Shown one piece after another: positions 17,118-26,998 of a stretch of 64,000 bases of DNA (the first letter of the stretch is position 1; each line of letters starts with the position of its first letter). A program made the position numbers and the translations under genes. Source of the DNA: Thermosediminibacter litoriperuensis (GTDB lineage Bacteria > Bacillota > Thermosediminibacteria > Thermosediminibacterales > Thermosediminibacteraceae); contig NZ_VNHO01000001.1 in the NCBI RefSeq assembly GCF_008124715.1, positions 88,974 through 152,973 on the forward strand. Direction: 5' to 3'. Below the pieces are notes generated by a model that saw only the letters and a program-made list of their open reading frames with translations, made no database searches and had not been told where the DNA came from.

Positions 17118-20100
17118 TTAATCCTCCAGTTTTACAGTTATTAATTTCGATACCGCGGTTTCTTCCATGGCTATGCCGTAAAGGGCGTCGGCAACCTCCA
17201 TTGTACCCTTTCTGTGGGTTATTATTATTACCTGGGTATGCCCGGACACTTTTTTCAAATAACGTGTAAACCTGTCTATATTGGCATCGTCCAGAGCCGC
17301 TTCAATCTCGTCAAGTATACAAAAAGGCGTTGCTTTAATGTTCAATATTGAAAAAAGCAAGGCAATAGCCGTTAGGGCCCTCTCACCGCCGGATAACAGC
17401 GTTAGGTTTTGCAGTTTTTTACCCGGTGGCTGAGCGATTATCTCAATTCCGGAGTCCAGAAGATTTTCCCCGTCGTCCAGAATTAATTCCGCTTTACCTC
17501 CTCCGAAAAGTTCAACGAACACTTTTTGAAACTCCACTTTAACCCTTTGAAAGGTGTTTAAAAACATTTCTTCCATGGTCTTTGTTAAATCCTTTATGAG
17601 GTCGTCCAGTTTTATTTTTGCCTGGAGCAGGTCGTCCCTCTGGCTCTTTAAAAAATCATACCTGGATTTGAGGTTTTCGTAATCCTCGATGGCATTCAAG
17701 TTAACCGTACCCAGAGCTATAATCTTGTCTTTAACGGAATAAAGCTCTTGCTGCATCCTTTCGTAACCGCCCAGGTCTCGTTTTAAGCCCAATGCGTCTT
17801 TCACAGACATGGAGTATTTTTCCATGAGCCCGGCTTCTATGTGTTCTATCTCAATTTTCAGCGAAGCCTCGCTGATACGGTATTCTCCCAGCGCATTCTC
17901 CGCCTTTTTACCCTCTCGTTCGAGCCGCACCAGGTCTTTTTGGATTGCCTCTATGTTTCGTTCGATTTCTTCTTTTTGATTCTTCACTTCTACCAAAGCA
18001 TTGTGTAAATTTGCCTGATTTCTGGCGTGATCTTCCAACCTGTGCTGCAATTCCCGGATTTTGTTTCCGGTGGATTCCAGGGCTTCCCGGATTGCATCCA
18101 TATTTTGCTCCAGTTCTTTCTTCTCTTTTTGCCATCCTTCCATATTCTGTTCAAGGTTTTGAATCTGATATTTGAGGCCGAGTTCTTCCTGTCTGAGAGA
18201 GTTCAAAACAGCTTTCAGGTCATTTATTTCCTTTTCAAGTTCATCCCTCAATTTTTTACTTTCCACAATTTCCCTCTGAAGGGTCTCTACCCTGGACTGG
18301 TGTTCTGCATTTTGCTCTTCTATGCAGCTTATATCCTCCTGTACCTTTAGAATCTGGCGGTCGATATCTTCTACATCTCTTTCGACCTGCTTTTTTTCGA
18401 GTTTTAAAAGCCGCTGCCTTTCCAACCTCTCTTCCATCAAACCCTTTTTTTCCATCTGTTCTTTTTCAAGACCTGCAATCTCAAGGTTGGATATGTAAAC
18501 GTTTTGATTAAGGGCCTCGATGGACTTTTGGGTTTTTTCCATGGCTTCCTCCAGGGAACTGATCCTGTTTTTCAGGGCGGATATTTCTTCTTCAATGATA
18601 CCCATTTTCTCCTTGATTTCCCTGAATTCCCTTTTGCGGCTCAACAGCAGGCTGGATTTTTTTAAGCTGCCCCCGGTTATAGGACCGCCGGGGTTTATTA
18701 TCTCCCCTTCCAGCGTAACGACTTTTATGCCGAAATCCGTTTTCCTGGCTATTGTCAGAGCGCTGTCTATGTCTTCTGCAACAATGACCCTGCCTAGAAG
18801 ATGAGCCAAAACCGGAGTAAACTTTTTATCGTATCCTATCAGCCTGCAAGCGACCCCTATACAACCCGGCAACGTGAGGATCCAGTTTTCATCCGGGCTT
18901 AATGATCTGGGTTTTACCGATGAAAGGGGTAGAAAAGTGGCGCGGCCGAGGTTGTTGCGCTTCAGATATTCAATGGCTTCTTTAGCGTTCTGTTCGGTAT
19001 CACACACGATGTTTTGAAGCGCCCCTCCCAGGGCGGCCTCTATAGCAGTCTCCATTTTTCTGTCGGTATCTATAATATCCGCGACGGTTCCGTATATCCC
19101 GCTTACATTAATTTTGCCTCTTTTCAGATGAGAGAGAAGGTTCTTCACACCCAACTGATAACCTTCGTAACTCTGATTTATTTCGTCCAAGGCTCTGTAA
19201 CGGGACTTTAATTCGTTAAGCAGGATAATTTTTTCCTGCAGCAATTTTCCAGTATTCCTGTATTCGCCGTTCTGCTCCTCGAGCACCTTTTGCAGGTGTT
19301 CCAGCTTTCTGTTGAAATCATTGAGGTTTTCTTTCAGACCCGCCAGCCTTCCGTTAATACTGTCCAGTTCCCGCAACGTTAAAGAATTAGCCTCATCGAT
19401 CTGGCTCAGCTCTTTTTCTATTTGTGTTATGCGCTTTTGCATATTGTCCTTCATGGTTATGAGGCTTGTAATCATATTCTTAATTTCTGAAGCGGAATTC
19501 AAAAGGTCTATAACGTCGCCTTTCAAGTTTTCGATAGTAACCTGTTTTTCCCTTATCCGCGAATCCACGGAGGTTAATGCCTTCTCTTTCTCGTATAATT
19601 TTAGCTCCATACCGTTGATTTCTCTAATTTTTTCCTCCAGCTCTTTGACCTTGCAGCTCAAATTGTTTCTTGCTGCCGCCAGCTTTTCATTTAAAGCGCT
19701 GAGTTTTTGTTCGGTTATGCTTAGATCTTCTTCCAACTGTCTGAGCCTTTCTTTCTGCCACTCTTTTTCCTTTTCTATTTCCATTTTCTCCGCATTTTTA
19801 TTGAAAAACTCTCCGTGGAGTCTTTCGTACTCTTCCTGCTTGTTGTACAGCTCCCTTTTAATATGTACCAGCCTTGCCTCCAGATTGGCCTTTTTATTTC
19901 TTATTTGTTCCAGCGCTAAATTTTTTTCTGCAAGGCCGGAGACAACTTGAGCCAGTTTTTCCTGAAGCCTTTCCAGGTCTAATAAGAGCAGGTTGACCTC
20001 CAGCAGCTTTTGCTGTTCAGATAGTTTCTGGTATTCTAGTGCCTTCTCCCGCTGTAAAAACAGAGGTTCCAGCTGAGCTTCGATCTCTGCCAATATATCG

Positions 20101-20675
20101 TCCACTCTGGTCAAATTTGCCATGGTCTCTTCCAGCTTTTTTTCGGCTTCCCTCTTTCTCGCCCTGTGTTTCATTATACCGGCTGTCTCTTCAAACATCA
20201 GGCGCCTCTCTTCGGGCCTGCTTATCAAAAACTCGTCCACTTCCCCCTGACTGATTATGGAGTAGCCGTCCTTTCCTATCCCCGTATCCATGAACAACTC
20301 CTGGATGTCCTTCAGCCTGCAGGGAACCTTGTTGAGGTAAAATTCACTTTCACCGGAGCGGAACACCCGTCTTGTTATACATACTTCCGAATACTCCAAG
20401 GGCAGTAAATGGTCCGAATTATCCAGGATTATTGATACCTCGGCCATGCCCATGGGCCTTCGGCCATGACTGCCTGCAAAAATGACGTCTTCCAGCTTTG
20501 ACCCGCGCAGCGTTTTAATGCTCTGCTCACCCAATACCCAGCGGATAGCGTCGGTTATGTTGCTCTTGCCGCTGCCGTTAGGGCCGACTATGGCGTTGAT
20601 ACCGGGTTGAAATTCGATTTCTATCCTATCGGCAAAGGATTTAAAACCTTGTAGTTCGACCCTTTTTAGATACAA
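17118..20675 (-). CDS. smc: Chromosome segregation protein SMC
   Basis: A 1185-residue ATPase of the condensin complex (with ScpA and ScpB, not in this window). Head: LQGFKSFAD and Walker [10 protein letters not shown] at 31-39, Q-loop further on. Two long coiled coils (about 170-500 and 670-1010) flank a hinge at about 510-660 with [11 protein letters not shown] and [16 protein letters not shown]. The C-terminal head has signature [15 protein letters not shown] and Walker [15 protein letters not shown] near 1100. TTG 20675 is preceded by GGAGG at 9 nt. Length is typical. Confidence 0.97.
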   Translation of the reverse strand: MYLKRVELQGFKSFADRIEIEFQPGINAIVGPNGSGKSNITDAIRWVLGEQSIKTLRGSKLEDVIFAGSHGRRPMGMAEVSIILDNSDHLLPLEYSEVCITRRVFRSGESEFYLNKVPCRLKDIQELFMDTGIGKDGYSIISQGEVDEFLISRPEERRLMFEETAGIMKHRARKREAEKKLEETMANLTRVDDILAEIEAQLEPLFLQREKALEYQKLSEQQKLLEVNLLLLDLERLQEKLAQVVSGLAEKNLALEQIRNKKANLEARLVHIKRELYNKQEEYERLHGEFFNKNAEKMEIEKEKEWQKERLRQLEEDLSITEQKLSALNEKLAAARNNLSCKVKELEEKIREINGMELKLYEKEKALTSVDSRIREKQVTIENLKGDVIDLLNSASEIKNMITSLITMKDNMQKRITQIEKELSQIDEANSLTLRELDSINGRLAGLKENLNDFNRKLEHLQKVLEEQNGEYRNTGKLLQEKIILLNELKSRYRALDEINQSYEGYQLGVKNLLSHLKRGKINVSGIYGTVADIIDTDRKMETAIEAALGGALQNIVCDTEQNAKEAIEYLKRNNLGRATFLPLSSVKPRSLSPDENWILTLPGCIGVACRLIGYDKKFTPVLAHLLGRVIVAEDIDSALTIARKTDFGIKVVTLEGEIINPGGPITGGSLKKSSLLLSRKREFREIKEKMGIIEEEISALKNRISSLEEAMEKTQKSIEALNQNVYISNLEIAGLEKEQMEKKGLMEERLERQRLLKLEKKQVERDVEDIDRQILKVQEDISCIEEQNAEHQSRVETLQREIVESKKLRDELEKEINDLKAVLNSLRQEELGLKYQIQNLEQNMEGWQKEKKELEQNMDAIREALESTGNKIRELQHRLEDHARNQANLHNALVEVKNQKEEIERNIEAIQKDLVRLEREGKKAENALGEYRISEASLKIEIEHIEAGLMEKYSMSVKDALGLKRDLGGYERMQQELYSVKDKIIALGTVNLNAIEDYENLKSRYDFLKSQRDDLLQAKIKLDDLIKDLTKTMEEMFLNTFQRVKVEFQKVFVELFGGGKAELILDDGENLLDSGIEIIAQPPGKKLQNLTLLSGGERALTAIALLFSILNIKATPFCILDEIEAALDDANIDRFTRYLKKVSGHTQVIIITHRKGTMEVADALYGIAMEETAVSKLITVKLED

Positions 20676-20735
20676 AAAAACAAACCTCCTTTACCTGAAT
20701 CCCGCTCACCCTTTAGATTTTACCATATAAAGAGC

Positions 20736-20769
20736 TAAATAAAAATACCTGTCCGGAAAGACAGGTATT
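20736..20769 (-). terminator. Terminator of spoVS
   Basis: AATACCTGTC (20744-20753) and GACAGGTATT (20760-20769) form a perfect 10-bp stem with a 6-nt loop, followed on the minus strand by TTTTTATTT. It closes spoVS and separates it from smc, which must have its own promoter in 20676-20735 (a TAAAAT box is present but no convincing -35). Confidence 0.85.
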
Positions 20770-20782
20770 CACTCCCAAAAAC

Positions 20783-21043
20783 TTATCGGGGTTCTACTAT
20801 AAATTTAATTGCTGTTCTTTCTTCACCGTCAATTTCAATCTCTGCAAAAGCAGGAACGGTAACCAGATCGATGCCATTAGGAGCGACAAACCCTCTGGTT
20901 ATTGCAATTGCTTTAACCGCTTGATTTACAGCTCCAGCACCTACTGCCTGAAGTTCAGCTACCCCTTTTTCTCTCAGGACGGCTGCCAGAGCACCAGCAA
21001 CGGCCTTGGGTTTTGACTGAGCTGACACCTTTAGTACTTCCAT
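20783..21043 (-). CDS. spoVS: Stage V sporulation protein S
   Basis: An 86-residue protein nearly canonical for SpoVS: MEVLKVSAQSKPKAVAGALA at the start and GAGAVNQAVKAIAITRGFVAP. In B. subtilis SpoVS acts early and at coat assembly, and the fold is Alba-like, suggesting nucleic acid binding. ATG 21043 has a GGGGG site 10 nt upstream. It is a single-gene unit between rnc and smc, which is not its place in B. subtilis, with a SigH-like promoter upstream and a terminator behind. Confidence 0.95.
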   Translation of the reverse strand: MEVLKVSAQSKPKAVAGALAAVLREKGVAELQAVGAGAVNQAVKAIAITRGFVAPNGIDLVTVPAFAEIEIDGEERTAIKFIVEPR

Positions 21044-21078
21044 TCTACATATACCCCCTTAAATTTTTTTTATTTAAT

Positions 21079-21107
21079 ATATTCTATGACTCATACAAAA
21101 TTCCTTC
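21079..21107 (-). promoter_or_regulatory. SigH-type promoter of spoVS
   Basis: The minus strand reads GAAGGAATT, 11 nt, ATAGAATAT. This fits the published SigH consensus RnAGGAwWW-N11-12-RnnGAATww, and spoVS is a SigH gene in B. subtilis. The predicted start is about 30 nt before the ATG. No good SigA boxes are visible in the same gap. Confidence 0.55.
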
Positions 21108-21120
21108 TCAATTGTAAACA

Positions 21121-21846
21121 TTATATTGCCATATTTCTGTTTTTTAAGAATCGTATTGCCGATCTTGCGGCGTTCTGTTCGGCCTCTTTCTTACTTTTGC
21201 CGCAGCCGCAGCCCAGAACCTTATCCTTCCACACGACCTCAACAAAAAACGTCTTGTCGTGATCAGGCCCCTCTTCTTTTACCACATTATAAGTAATCCT
21301 ATCGGGTGAGATCCTCTGCAACATCTCCTGAAGAGCTGTCTTGTAATCGGGGAACAATTTTCCTTCTTCGGCCTTTTCCATAATGGGTTTGAACTTCTCC
21401 CTTATAAAGCCGGTGACAACATCAAAACCCTTATCAAGATACATGGCGCCGATCAGAGCTTCAAAGGTATCGGCGAGTATGGAAGCTTTTTCTCTGCCGC
21501 CGGTGATTTCCTCGCCTTTGCCCATTATTAAAAAATCTCCTAGAGTGAGCTTTCGCGAAAGATACGCCAGGCTTTCCTCGCACACCAGCAGAGCTCTTAA
21601 TTTTGTCAGCTCCCCTTCCGTATAATTGGGATACTTATCGTAGATCCACTCGCTTATTGCCAGTTCCAGCACCGCATCCCCCAGAAATTCAAGCCTCTGA
21701 TTGTGTTCCTGGGAAGAAAGCCCCTTTTCGTAAGCATAAGAAGGATGTATGAGAGCCTTGTTTAGAATATCAAGATCATCAAAATCGACACCCAGGATTT
21801 GCTGCAATTTTTTCAATTCACCACATCTTTTTTCATCTACAGCCAT
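21121..21846 (-). CDS. rnc: Ribonuclease III
   Basis: A 241-residue double-strand RNA endonuclease for rRNA and mRNA processing. The catalytic domain has RLEFLGDAVLELAISEWIYD with the acidic signature and ADTFEALIGAMYLDKG with the second acidic pair. The C-terminal dsRNA-binding domain runs from about 165 (DYKTALQEMLQR ... GCGKSKKEAEQNAARSAI). ATG 21846. Lies 16 nt from fabF, as in many Firmicutes. Confidence 0.96.
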   Translation of the reverse strand: MAVDEKRCGELKKLQQILGVDFDDLDILNKALIHPSYAYEKGLSSQEHNQRLEFLGDAVLELAISEWIYDKYPNYTEGELTKLRALLVCEESLAYLSRKLTLGDFLIMGKGEEITGGREKASILADTFEALIGAMYLDKGFDVVTGFIREKFKPIMEKAEEGKLFPDYKTALQEMLQRISPDRITYNVVKEEGPDHDKTFFVEVVWKDKVLGCGCGKSKKEAEQNAARSAIRFLKNRNMAI

Positions 21847-21862
21847 TTCTCGAAAACCTCAT

Positions 21863-23107
21863 CTAATTTTTTATTTTGCCTATTATTATGGTGGCGTTGT
21901 GGCCTCCGAAACCCATGGAGTTCGAGAGTGCCACATTGATCTTTTTTTTCACGGAAGTATTCGGCACATAATTTAGGTCGCATTCCGGGTCCGGGGTTTC
22001 ATAGTTGATGGTGGGGTGCACCTCATCGGTATATACCGTCATCACAGTCGCAATCGCCTCCACTGCTCCCGCCGCCCCAAGGAGATGCCCGGTCATGGAT
22101 TTGGTGGAACTAATGAACAGGTTGTATGCGTGCTCGCCAAACACGCTCTTTATGGCCATCGTTTCAAATTTATCGTTCAACGGAGTAGAGGTGCCATGGG
22201 CGTTAATGTAATCTATTTCCTCAGGCTGTATTCCCGCATCCTTGATAGCCGCCAGCATGGCTCTTTTCGCCCCTTCCCCTTCGGGAGCCGGTTGAGTCAA
22301 ATGATGGGCATCAGCTGTACAGCCGTATCCCAAAACTTCAGCGTATATGCGAGCTCCTCTTTTCAGGGCATGTTCCAGCGTTTCCATTACCAGGATACCT
22401 GCCCCTTCGCCCATCACGAAGCCGTCCCTGTCCTTATCAAAAGGTCGGCTGGCCCTGGACGGATCTTCGTTTCTGGTGGAAAGGGCCTTCATTGAAGAAA
22501 AGCCTGCTAGAGATAGTGGGGTAATGGGGGCCTCCGTACCGCCCGTTAAAATTACGTCCGCTTCGTTCCTCTGGAGTATCCTGAAGGCTTCGCCTATTGC
22601 CGCGGTGCCCGAAGCGCAGGCGGTAGTGACTGTAAAATTAGGCCCTTTGAGGTTGAAAAATATCGAGATCTGGCCTGAGGCCATGTTAGATATCATCATC
22701 GGGACGAAAAACGGGCTGACGCGTTTCGGACCTTTTTCCATCAGAACGCTATACTGTTTCTCCCAGGTTTCAACTCCGCCTATTCCGCAGCCGACAACGA
22801 CCCCGACCCTAGTTAGATCTACGGAGGACAGATCCAGCCCGGCGTCATCTATGGCCATTCCGGCAGCCCCAATGACAAACTGCGCAAAACGATCCAGCCT
22901 CTTTAATTCCTTGTTATCTATATAGTCCTCCGGGTTATAGTCTTTTACCTCTCCTGCGAATTTGGTGGGGAATTCATCGCAATTAAAGCGTGTTATATAA
23001 TCTATTCCGGATTTCCCTTCAAGAAGGGATTTCCAGAACTTCTCCTTGCCTGTTCCGACCGGCGATATTACTCCCAATCCTGTAATAACCACGCGCTGTT
23101 TTTGCAT
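21863..23107 (-). CDS. fabF: Beta-ketoacyl-ACP synthase II
   Basis: A 414-residue condensing enzyme that adds malonyl-ACP units in fatty acid elongation. [14 protein letters not shown] at the start, the catalytic Cys in [13 protein letters not shown] near residue 165, [11 protein letters not shown] with the first His and [15 protein letters not shown] with the second. GFGGHNA is the C-terminal glycine-rich loop. ATG 23107 follows GGGGGAG. Follows acpP with a hairpin between. Confidence 0.97.
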   Translation of the reverse strand: MQKQRVVITGLGVISPVGTGKEKFWKSLLEGKSGIDYITRFNCDEFPTKFAGEVKDYNPEDYIDNKELKRLDRFAQFVIGAAGMAIDDAGLDLSSVDLTRVGVVVGCGIGGVETWEKQYSVLMEKGPKRVSPFFVPMMISNMASGQISIFFNLKGPNFTVTTACASGTAAIGEAFRILQRNEADVILTGGTEAPITPLSLAGFSSMKALSTRNEDPSRASRPFDKDRDGFVMGEGAGILVMETLEHALKRGARIYAEVLGYGCTADAHHLTQPAPEGEGAKRAMLAAIKDAGIQPEEIDYINAHGTSTPLNDKFETMAIKSVFGEHAYNLFISSTKSMTGHLLGAAGAVEAIATVMTVYTDEVHPTINYETPDPECDLNYVPNTSVKKKINVALSNSMGFGGHNATIIIGKIKN

Positions 23108-23141
23108 TTTGGTTCTCCCCCAAGCAAAGTATTATTTAAAG

Positions 23142-23170
23142 TAAGTCCCGCGAAAACTTCACGGGACTTA
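23142..23170 (-). terminator. Hairpin between acpP and fabF
   Basis: TAAGTCCCG (23142-23150) pairs with CGGGACTTA (23162-23170), 11-nt loop. On the minus strand it is followed by CTTTAAATAATAC, a poor U tract, so it may be a partial terminator or an mRNA processing/stability hairpin. It would raise acpP mRNA over fabF. Confidence 0.55.
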
Positions 23171-23180
23171 CCGATCAACC

Positions 23181-23414
23181 TTATGATGTGTGATTTTTTA
23201 TGTAATCTATCACGTCTTGAACGGTTTTGATCTTTTCTGCGTCTTCATCAGGGATTTCAAGGTCGAATTCTTCCTCAAAAGCCATTATTAATTCAACAAT
23301 ATCCAGTGAATCTGCCCCCAGGTCGTCGATAAAGGAAGCCTCGGGTACCACTTCATCTTCATCGACGCCTAACTGGTCGGCAATGATTTTCTTTACCCTG
23401 TCTAGAATTTCCAT
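23181..23414 (-). CDS. acpP: Acyl carrier protein
   Basis: A 77-residue ACP, highly acidic. The phosphopantetheine attachment Ser is in [20 protein letters not shown] near residue 37. It carries growing acyl chains for all Fab enzymes in this cluster and for PlsX. ATG 23414 follows GAAGGGGGG. Order fabG-acpP-fabF is standard. Confidence 0.97.
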   Translation of the reverse strand: MEILDRVKKIIADQLGVDEDEVVPEASFIDDLGADSLDIVELIMAFEEEFDLEIPDEDAEKIKTVQDVIDYIKNHTS

Positions 23415-23482
23415 TAATTCACCCCCCTTCTATGGAGTGAAATTCAGATTGTCCCCATTAGTTTATTCCTTATTTTAAGATA

Positions 23483-24229
23483 TTATAAAGTGAGCCCACC
23501 GTCAATAGCGATAATCTGCCCGGTTATATAGCTTGACTCGTCCGATGCCAGAAAAGCTACGAGGTTTGCCACATCCTCGGGTTCTCCCAATCTTTTAAGG
23601 GCAATTTTTTCAGCTATGACGTCCTCTGAAGTTTTCTGAATCATCGCCGAAGTCATGTCGGTCTTTATGAATCCCGGTGCGACGGCATTTACGGTTATGC
23701 CCCTGCTGCCCAGCTCCTTGGCCAGCGCTTTAGTAAATCCTATTATTCCCGCTTTGGCAGCAGCGTAATTTGCCTGCCCTGCATTGCCGTATATACCGGC
23801 TACCGAGGAAATGTTAATTATCTTCCCACCCCGCTGCTTCACCATATACTTTACAACACTTTTTGTGGTATTGTAGAGACCCTTTAAATTGGTGTTGATC
23901 ACATCATCCCAATCTTTTTCGGTCATGCGCAGTATCAAAGCATCCCTTGTGATGCCGGCGTTATTCACAAGCACGTCGATTCGACCGTATTTCTGGTAAA
24001 CGTCTTCAACCATCTTGGCGGCCTGATTGTAATCGGCCACGTCGGCTCTGTAGGCCATTGCCGTACCACCCAAACTTTCTATTTCGGCCACGACTTCCAG
24101 GGCTGATTTTTCATTTGTCTTATAATTAACTACTACGACAGCCCCGCTTCGGGCTAGTTTAATACTTATGCTCCTGCCTATCCCTCTAGAACCTCCCGTA
24201 ACTATACAGGCTTTACCTGACAAGTCCAT
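23483..24229 (-). CDS. fabG: 3-oxoacyl-ACP reductase
   Basis: A 248-residue NADPH-dependent short-chain dehydrogenase/reductase that reduces beta-ketoacyl-ACP. TGGSRGIGRSISIKLA is the nucleotide-binding glycine motif, NNAGITRD follows, and the catalytic Ser-Tyr-Lys is seen in ISSVAGIYGNAGQANYAAAK. C-terminal YITGQIIAIDGGLTL is usual for FabG. ATG 24229 shares one base with the fabD stop (TAATG). Confidence 0.96.
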   Translation of the reverse strand: MDLSGKACIVTGGSRGIGRSISIKLARSGAVVVVNYKTNEKSALEVVAEIESLGGTAMAYRADVADYNQAAKMVEDVYQKYGRIDVLVNNAGITRDALILRMTEKDWDDVINTNLKGLYNTTKSVVKYMVKQRGGKIINISSVAGIYGNAGQANYAAAKAGIIGFTKALAKELGSRGITVNAVAPGFIKTDMTSAMIQKTSEDVIAEKIALKRLGEPEDVANLVAFLASDESSYITGQIIAIDGGLTL

Positions 24230-25170
24230 TATTTCCTCCCCCTAAAGTAACCTATAGTCTTGCGCAGGGATTCAATGTCCTCCACATTCAGGGTAACCAG
24301 GGCTCTGTCGATTTTCTTGACAAACCCCGAAAGCGCTCTACCGGGCCCTAACTCCACAAAAGTATCCACTCCCATTTCTCTCATTTTGTTGACGATGTCT
24401 TCCCAGAGTACCGGAGAGCTCACCTGTTTTACTAGAAGTTCCTTTATTACGGCACCTTCGCTAACCAGGTCCGCAGTTACATTTGAAACTAGGGGAATTT
24501 TAGCAGATTTTATGTAGATTTTATCCAGCTCCACCGCAAGCTTTTCACCCGCCGGCTTAAGAAGGCTGCAGTGGAAAGGCGCGCTTACGGGCAGCATGAC
24601 AGCTTTCCTGGCGCCCTTTTCTTTTGCGATCTCTACCGCCTTTTCAACAGCCCTCACTTCCCCGGAAATCACTATCTGATCCGGACAGTTAAAATTGGCG
24701 GCTTCCACCACTCCGGTCTCCGAAGCGAGTTCACAGACTCTGAGCACCTCCTGCTTTCCTAGACCGATTATTGCAGCCATGGCTCCCTGTCCCGGCGGCA
24801 CGGCTTCCTGCATATACATGCCCCTCTTCCGCACCAGGCGTACCGCTTCCTCGAAGTCTATGGATTCTGCAGCTACAAGGGCGGAATACTCTCCCAAGCT
24901 CAACCCCGCCACCACGTCGGGGACTATCCCTTCTTCTTTCAGTAAGAAGTAGCAGGCTACACTGTGAGTTAAAATGGCCGGCTGGGTGTTGGCGGTTTCC
25001 TTCAGCCTCTCTTCAGGACCGTTAAAGCAGATTTCGGAAATTTTATAGCCCAATACTTCGTCGGCCCTGTCGAAAATTTTTCTTGCCGTTTCAAAATTGG
25101 CGGTCAGCTCCCTGCCCATACCGACGTATTGGGCACCCTGCCCGGCAAACAAAAACGCCACTTTTCCCAT
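24229..25170 (-). CDS. fabD: Malonyl-CoA:ACP transacylase
   Basis: A 313-residue enzyme loading malonyl groups onto ACP. FLFAGQGAQYVGMG at the N-terminus, catalytic Ser in AGLSLGEYSAL near residue 90, and active His in SAPFHCSLL near 200. ATG 25170 (M-G-K-V-A-F) is chosen since GGAGGT stands 7 nt upstream; the frame is open to 25185. Lies 5 nt from fabK. Confidence 0.96.
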   Translation of the reverse strand: MGKVAFLFAGQGAQYVGMGRELTANFETARKIFDRADEVLGYKISEICFNGPEERLKETANTQPAILTHSVACYFLLKEEGIVPDVVAGLSLGEYSALVAAESIDFEEAVRLVRKRGMYMQEAVPPGQGAMAAIIGLGKQEVLRVCELASETGVVEAANFNCPDQIVISGEVRAVEKAVEIAKEKGARKAVMLPVSAPFHCSLLKPAGEKLAVELDKIYIKSAKIPLVSNVTADLVSEGAVIKELLVKQVSSPVLWEDIVNKMREMGVDTFVELGPGRALSGFVKKIDRALVTLNVEDIESLRKTIGYFRGRK

Positions 25171-25175
25171 CAATA

Positions 25176-26123
25176 CTACCTCCACTTTTTACCGGATACC
25201 ATTCCATCCAGCAGCACCCTGGCATCGTTGACAATTTCTTCTATTATTTCTTTCACAGGTTTAATTTCGTTTACAAGGCCGGCTATCTGCCCTGCCATCA
25301 GTGAGCCGTACTCCGCATCACCTTCCACCGCTGCTTTCAGTTTCCCCGCGCCAAGGGCCTCATATTCTTTCGGGTTTGCCCCCTTTTCCTCCAGCAGCTC
25401 AAACTTTCGAGACAGTTTGTTCTTCAACACTCTTACCGGGTGTCCCGTGGGCCTTCCGGTTACCACGGTGCTCCGGTCTCCGGCCTTAATGACCGCCTGT
25501 TTATAGTTTTCGTGAACAGTGCATTCCTTCGAGCATATGAATCTTGTACCCATTTGAACGCCCTTCGCCCCCAGTGTTAAAGCCGCGAGGAATCCCCTTG
25601 CATCCGCAATGCCTCCGGCTGCTATTACCGGGATTTTAACGGCGTCAACCACCTGGGGTACCAGAGCCATCGTCGTGATATCTCCTATATGGCCACCGCA
25701 CTCCATACCTTCGGCGATAACCGCATCCACACCCATTTTTTCAAGTCTCTGGGCCAGAGCGACGGAGGCTATTACCGGGATAATTTTAATACCGGCTTCC
25801 TTCAAGTTGGGTATGTATTTGCCCGGGTTCCCGGCTCCGGTGGTCACTACCGGAACTCTTTCTTCGATGATCACCTTCATTACCTCATCGACGAAAGGAG
25901 ACATGAAATACACGTTAACCCCAAAGGGCTTATCGGTCAGGGATCTGGTTTTCCTGATCTCTTCTCTTACCGCCTCGGCCGGTGCGTTGCCCGCCCCTAT
26001 TATGCCAAGACCGCCGGCATTGGAGACGGCCGCTACCAGTTCAGCGGTAGCCACCCAGGCCATCCCTCCCTGTATTATAGGGTATTTAATCCCCAGCAGG
26101 TCGCATATTTCAGTGTGGAACAT
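25176..26123 (-). CDS. fabK: Enoyl-ACP reductase II (FMN-dependent, FabK type)
   Basis: A 315-residue TIM-barrel flavoprotein of the nitronate monooxygenase/FabK superfamily. YPIIQGGMAWVATAELVAAVSNAGGLGIIG, MECGGHIGD with the conserved His, AAGGIADARG and GVQMGTRFI mark the FMN site. Position between fabH/degV and fabD supports FabK, the triclosan-insensitive enoyl reductase, over nitronate monooxygenase. ATG 26123 has GGGGG 6 nt upstream; the frame is open to 26198 but that part overlaps the next gene. No fabI or fabZ is in the window. Confidence 0.93.
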   Translation of the reverse strand: MFHTEICDLLGIKYPIIQGGMAWVATAELVAAVSNAGGLGIIGAGNAPAEAVREEIRKTRSLTDKPFGVNVYFMSPFVDEVMKVIIEERVPVVTTGAGNPGKYIPNLKEAGIKIIPVIASVALAQRLEKMGVDAVIAEGMECGGHIGDITTMALVPQVVDAVKIPVIAAGGIADARGFLAALTLGAKGVQMGTRFICSKECTVHENYKQAVIKAGDRSTVVTGRPTGHPVRVLKNKLSRKFELLEEKGANPKEYEALGAGKLKAAVEGDAEYGSLMAGQIAGLVNEIKPVKEIIEEIVNDARVLLDGMVSGKKWR

Positions 26124-26140
26124 GAGAATCCCCCTAACAA

Positions 26141-26977
26141 CTAGTAGTAATATACGACTCCTATGAGACCCGGCCCTGAATGAGCGCCCAGAACACACCC
26201 CAGGGTTGTCAGGTAAAGCTCTCTGAATTCAAATCGTTCTTCGATGACTTTTTTAAATCGCGAGGCTTCTTCAAGGCAATCGGAATGTACAACGGCCCCC
26301 GTAAGCGGGCCCCTGGCCGCATCCTGAGAAATTTTTTCCAGCAGCTTGTTAAGCGCCTTTGCTTTTCCCCGGATTCTCTCCACCGGAGTTATCAGACCAT
26401 CTTCTATAGTAAGCACCGGTTTTACATTGAGTAGATTTCCAAGAAGGGCCGCCGCTCTTCCTATCCTCCCACCCTTACGCAGGTACTCAAGGGTGTCCAC
26501 CAAAAAATATATCCGGATTCTCTTTTTCAAATCCTCTACCGTATCGAGGATCTCACCTGCTTGTTTGCCTTCCCGGGCCGCCTTGGCCGCTTCGATTGCC
26601 ATGAATCCCAGCATCATCGACGCTCCTTGTGAATCCACCACATCTACGGGAATATCAACCATGCTCCCGGCCACAACGGCGGAATTGTAGGTTCCGCTCA
26701 GCTTGCCGGACAGGTGAATCGATATTACGCGCGTAGCATTATTTGCCAGTTTTTTAAAGCATTCGACAAACTCTGTAGGAGGTGGCTGGGATGTCCGGGG
26801 GTGGTGGGGCGATGTCCTCAACTTTTTATAGAACTCATCGGGTGTTATATCAATACCATCCCTGTATTCTTCTTCCCCGAAAAATATTTTTAACGGCACT
26901 ATGCTGATTCCGTACTTCTCCACTACATCCGCCGGCAAGTCCGCTGTGCTGTCGGTCACTATTTTTACAGACTCCAT
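26141..26977 (-). CDS. DegV family fatty acid-binding protein (FakB type)
   Basis: A 278-residue DegV protein. Signature elements: KIVTDSTADLPADVVEKYGI at the start, HLSGKLSGTYNSA with the Ser-Gly ligand-binding loop, VDSQGASMMLG and a C-terminal GPGLIGVVYY. DegV proteins (FakB) hold a fatty acid while the kinase FakA phosphorylates its carboxylate to acyl-phosphate, the substrate of PlsY and product of PlsX. ATG 26977 is preceded by AGGTGA; a TTG at 26992 is less likely. Its location inside the fab operon and a FakA-like gene at 41532 support the role. Confidence 0.92.
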   Translation of the reverse strand: MESVKIVTDSTADLPADVVEKYGISIVPLKIFFGEEEYRDGIDITPDEFYKKLRTSPHHPRTSQPPPTEFVECFKKLANNATRVISIHLSGKLSGTYNSAVVAGSMVDIPVDVVDSQGASMMLGFMAIEAAKAAREGKQAGEILDTVEDLKKRIRIYFLVDTLEYLRKGGRIGRAAALLGNLLNVKPVLTIEDGLITPVERIRGKAKALNKLLEKISQDAARGPLTGAVVHSDCLEEASRFKKVIEERFEFRELYLTTLGCVLGAHSGPGLIGVVYYY

Positions 26978-26998
26978 AAGCTCACCTGCCAATTCATA

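Noticed and set aside
19312..19950. Long plus-strand frame (212 codons) inside smc
   Set aside because: It is a shadow of the coiled-coil coding sequence on the other strand; very rich in Ser and Phe, with no ribosome site.
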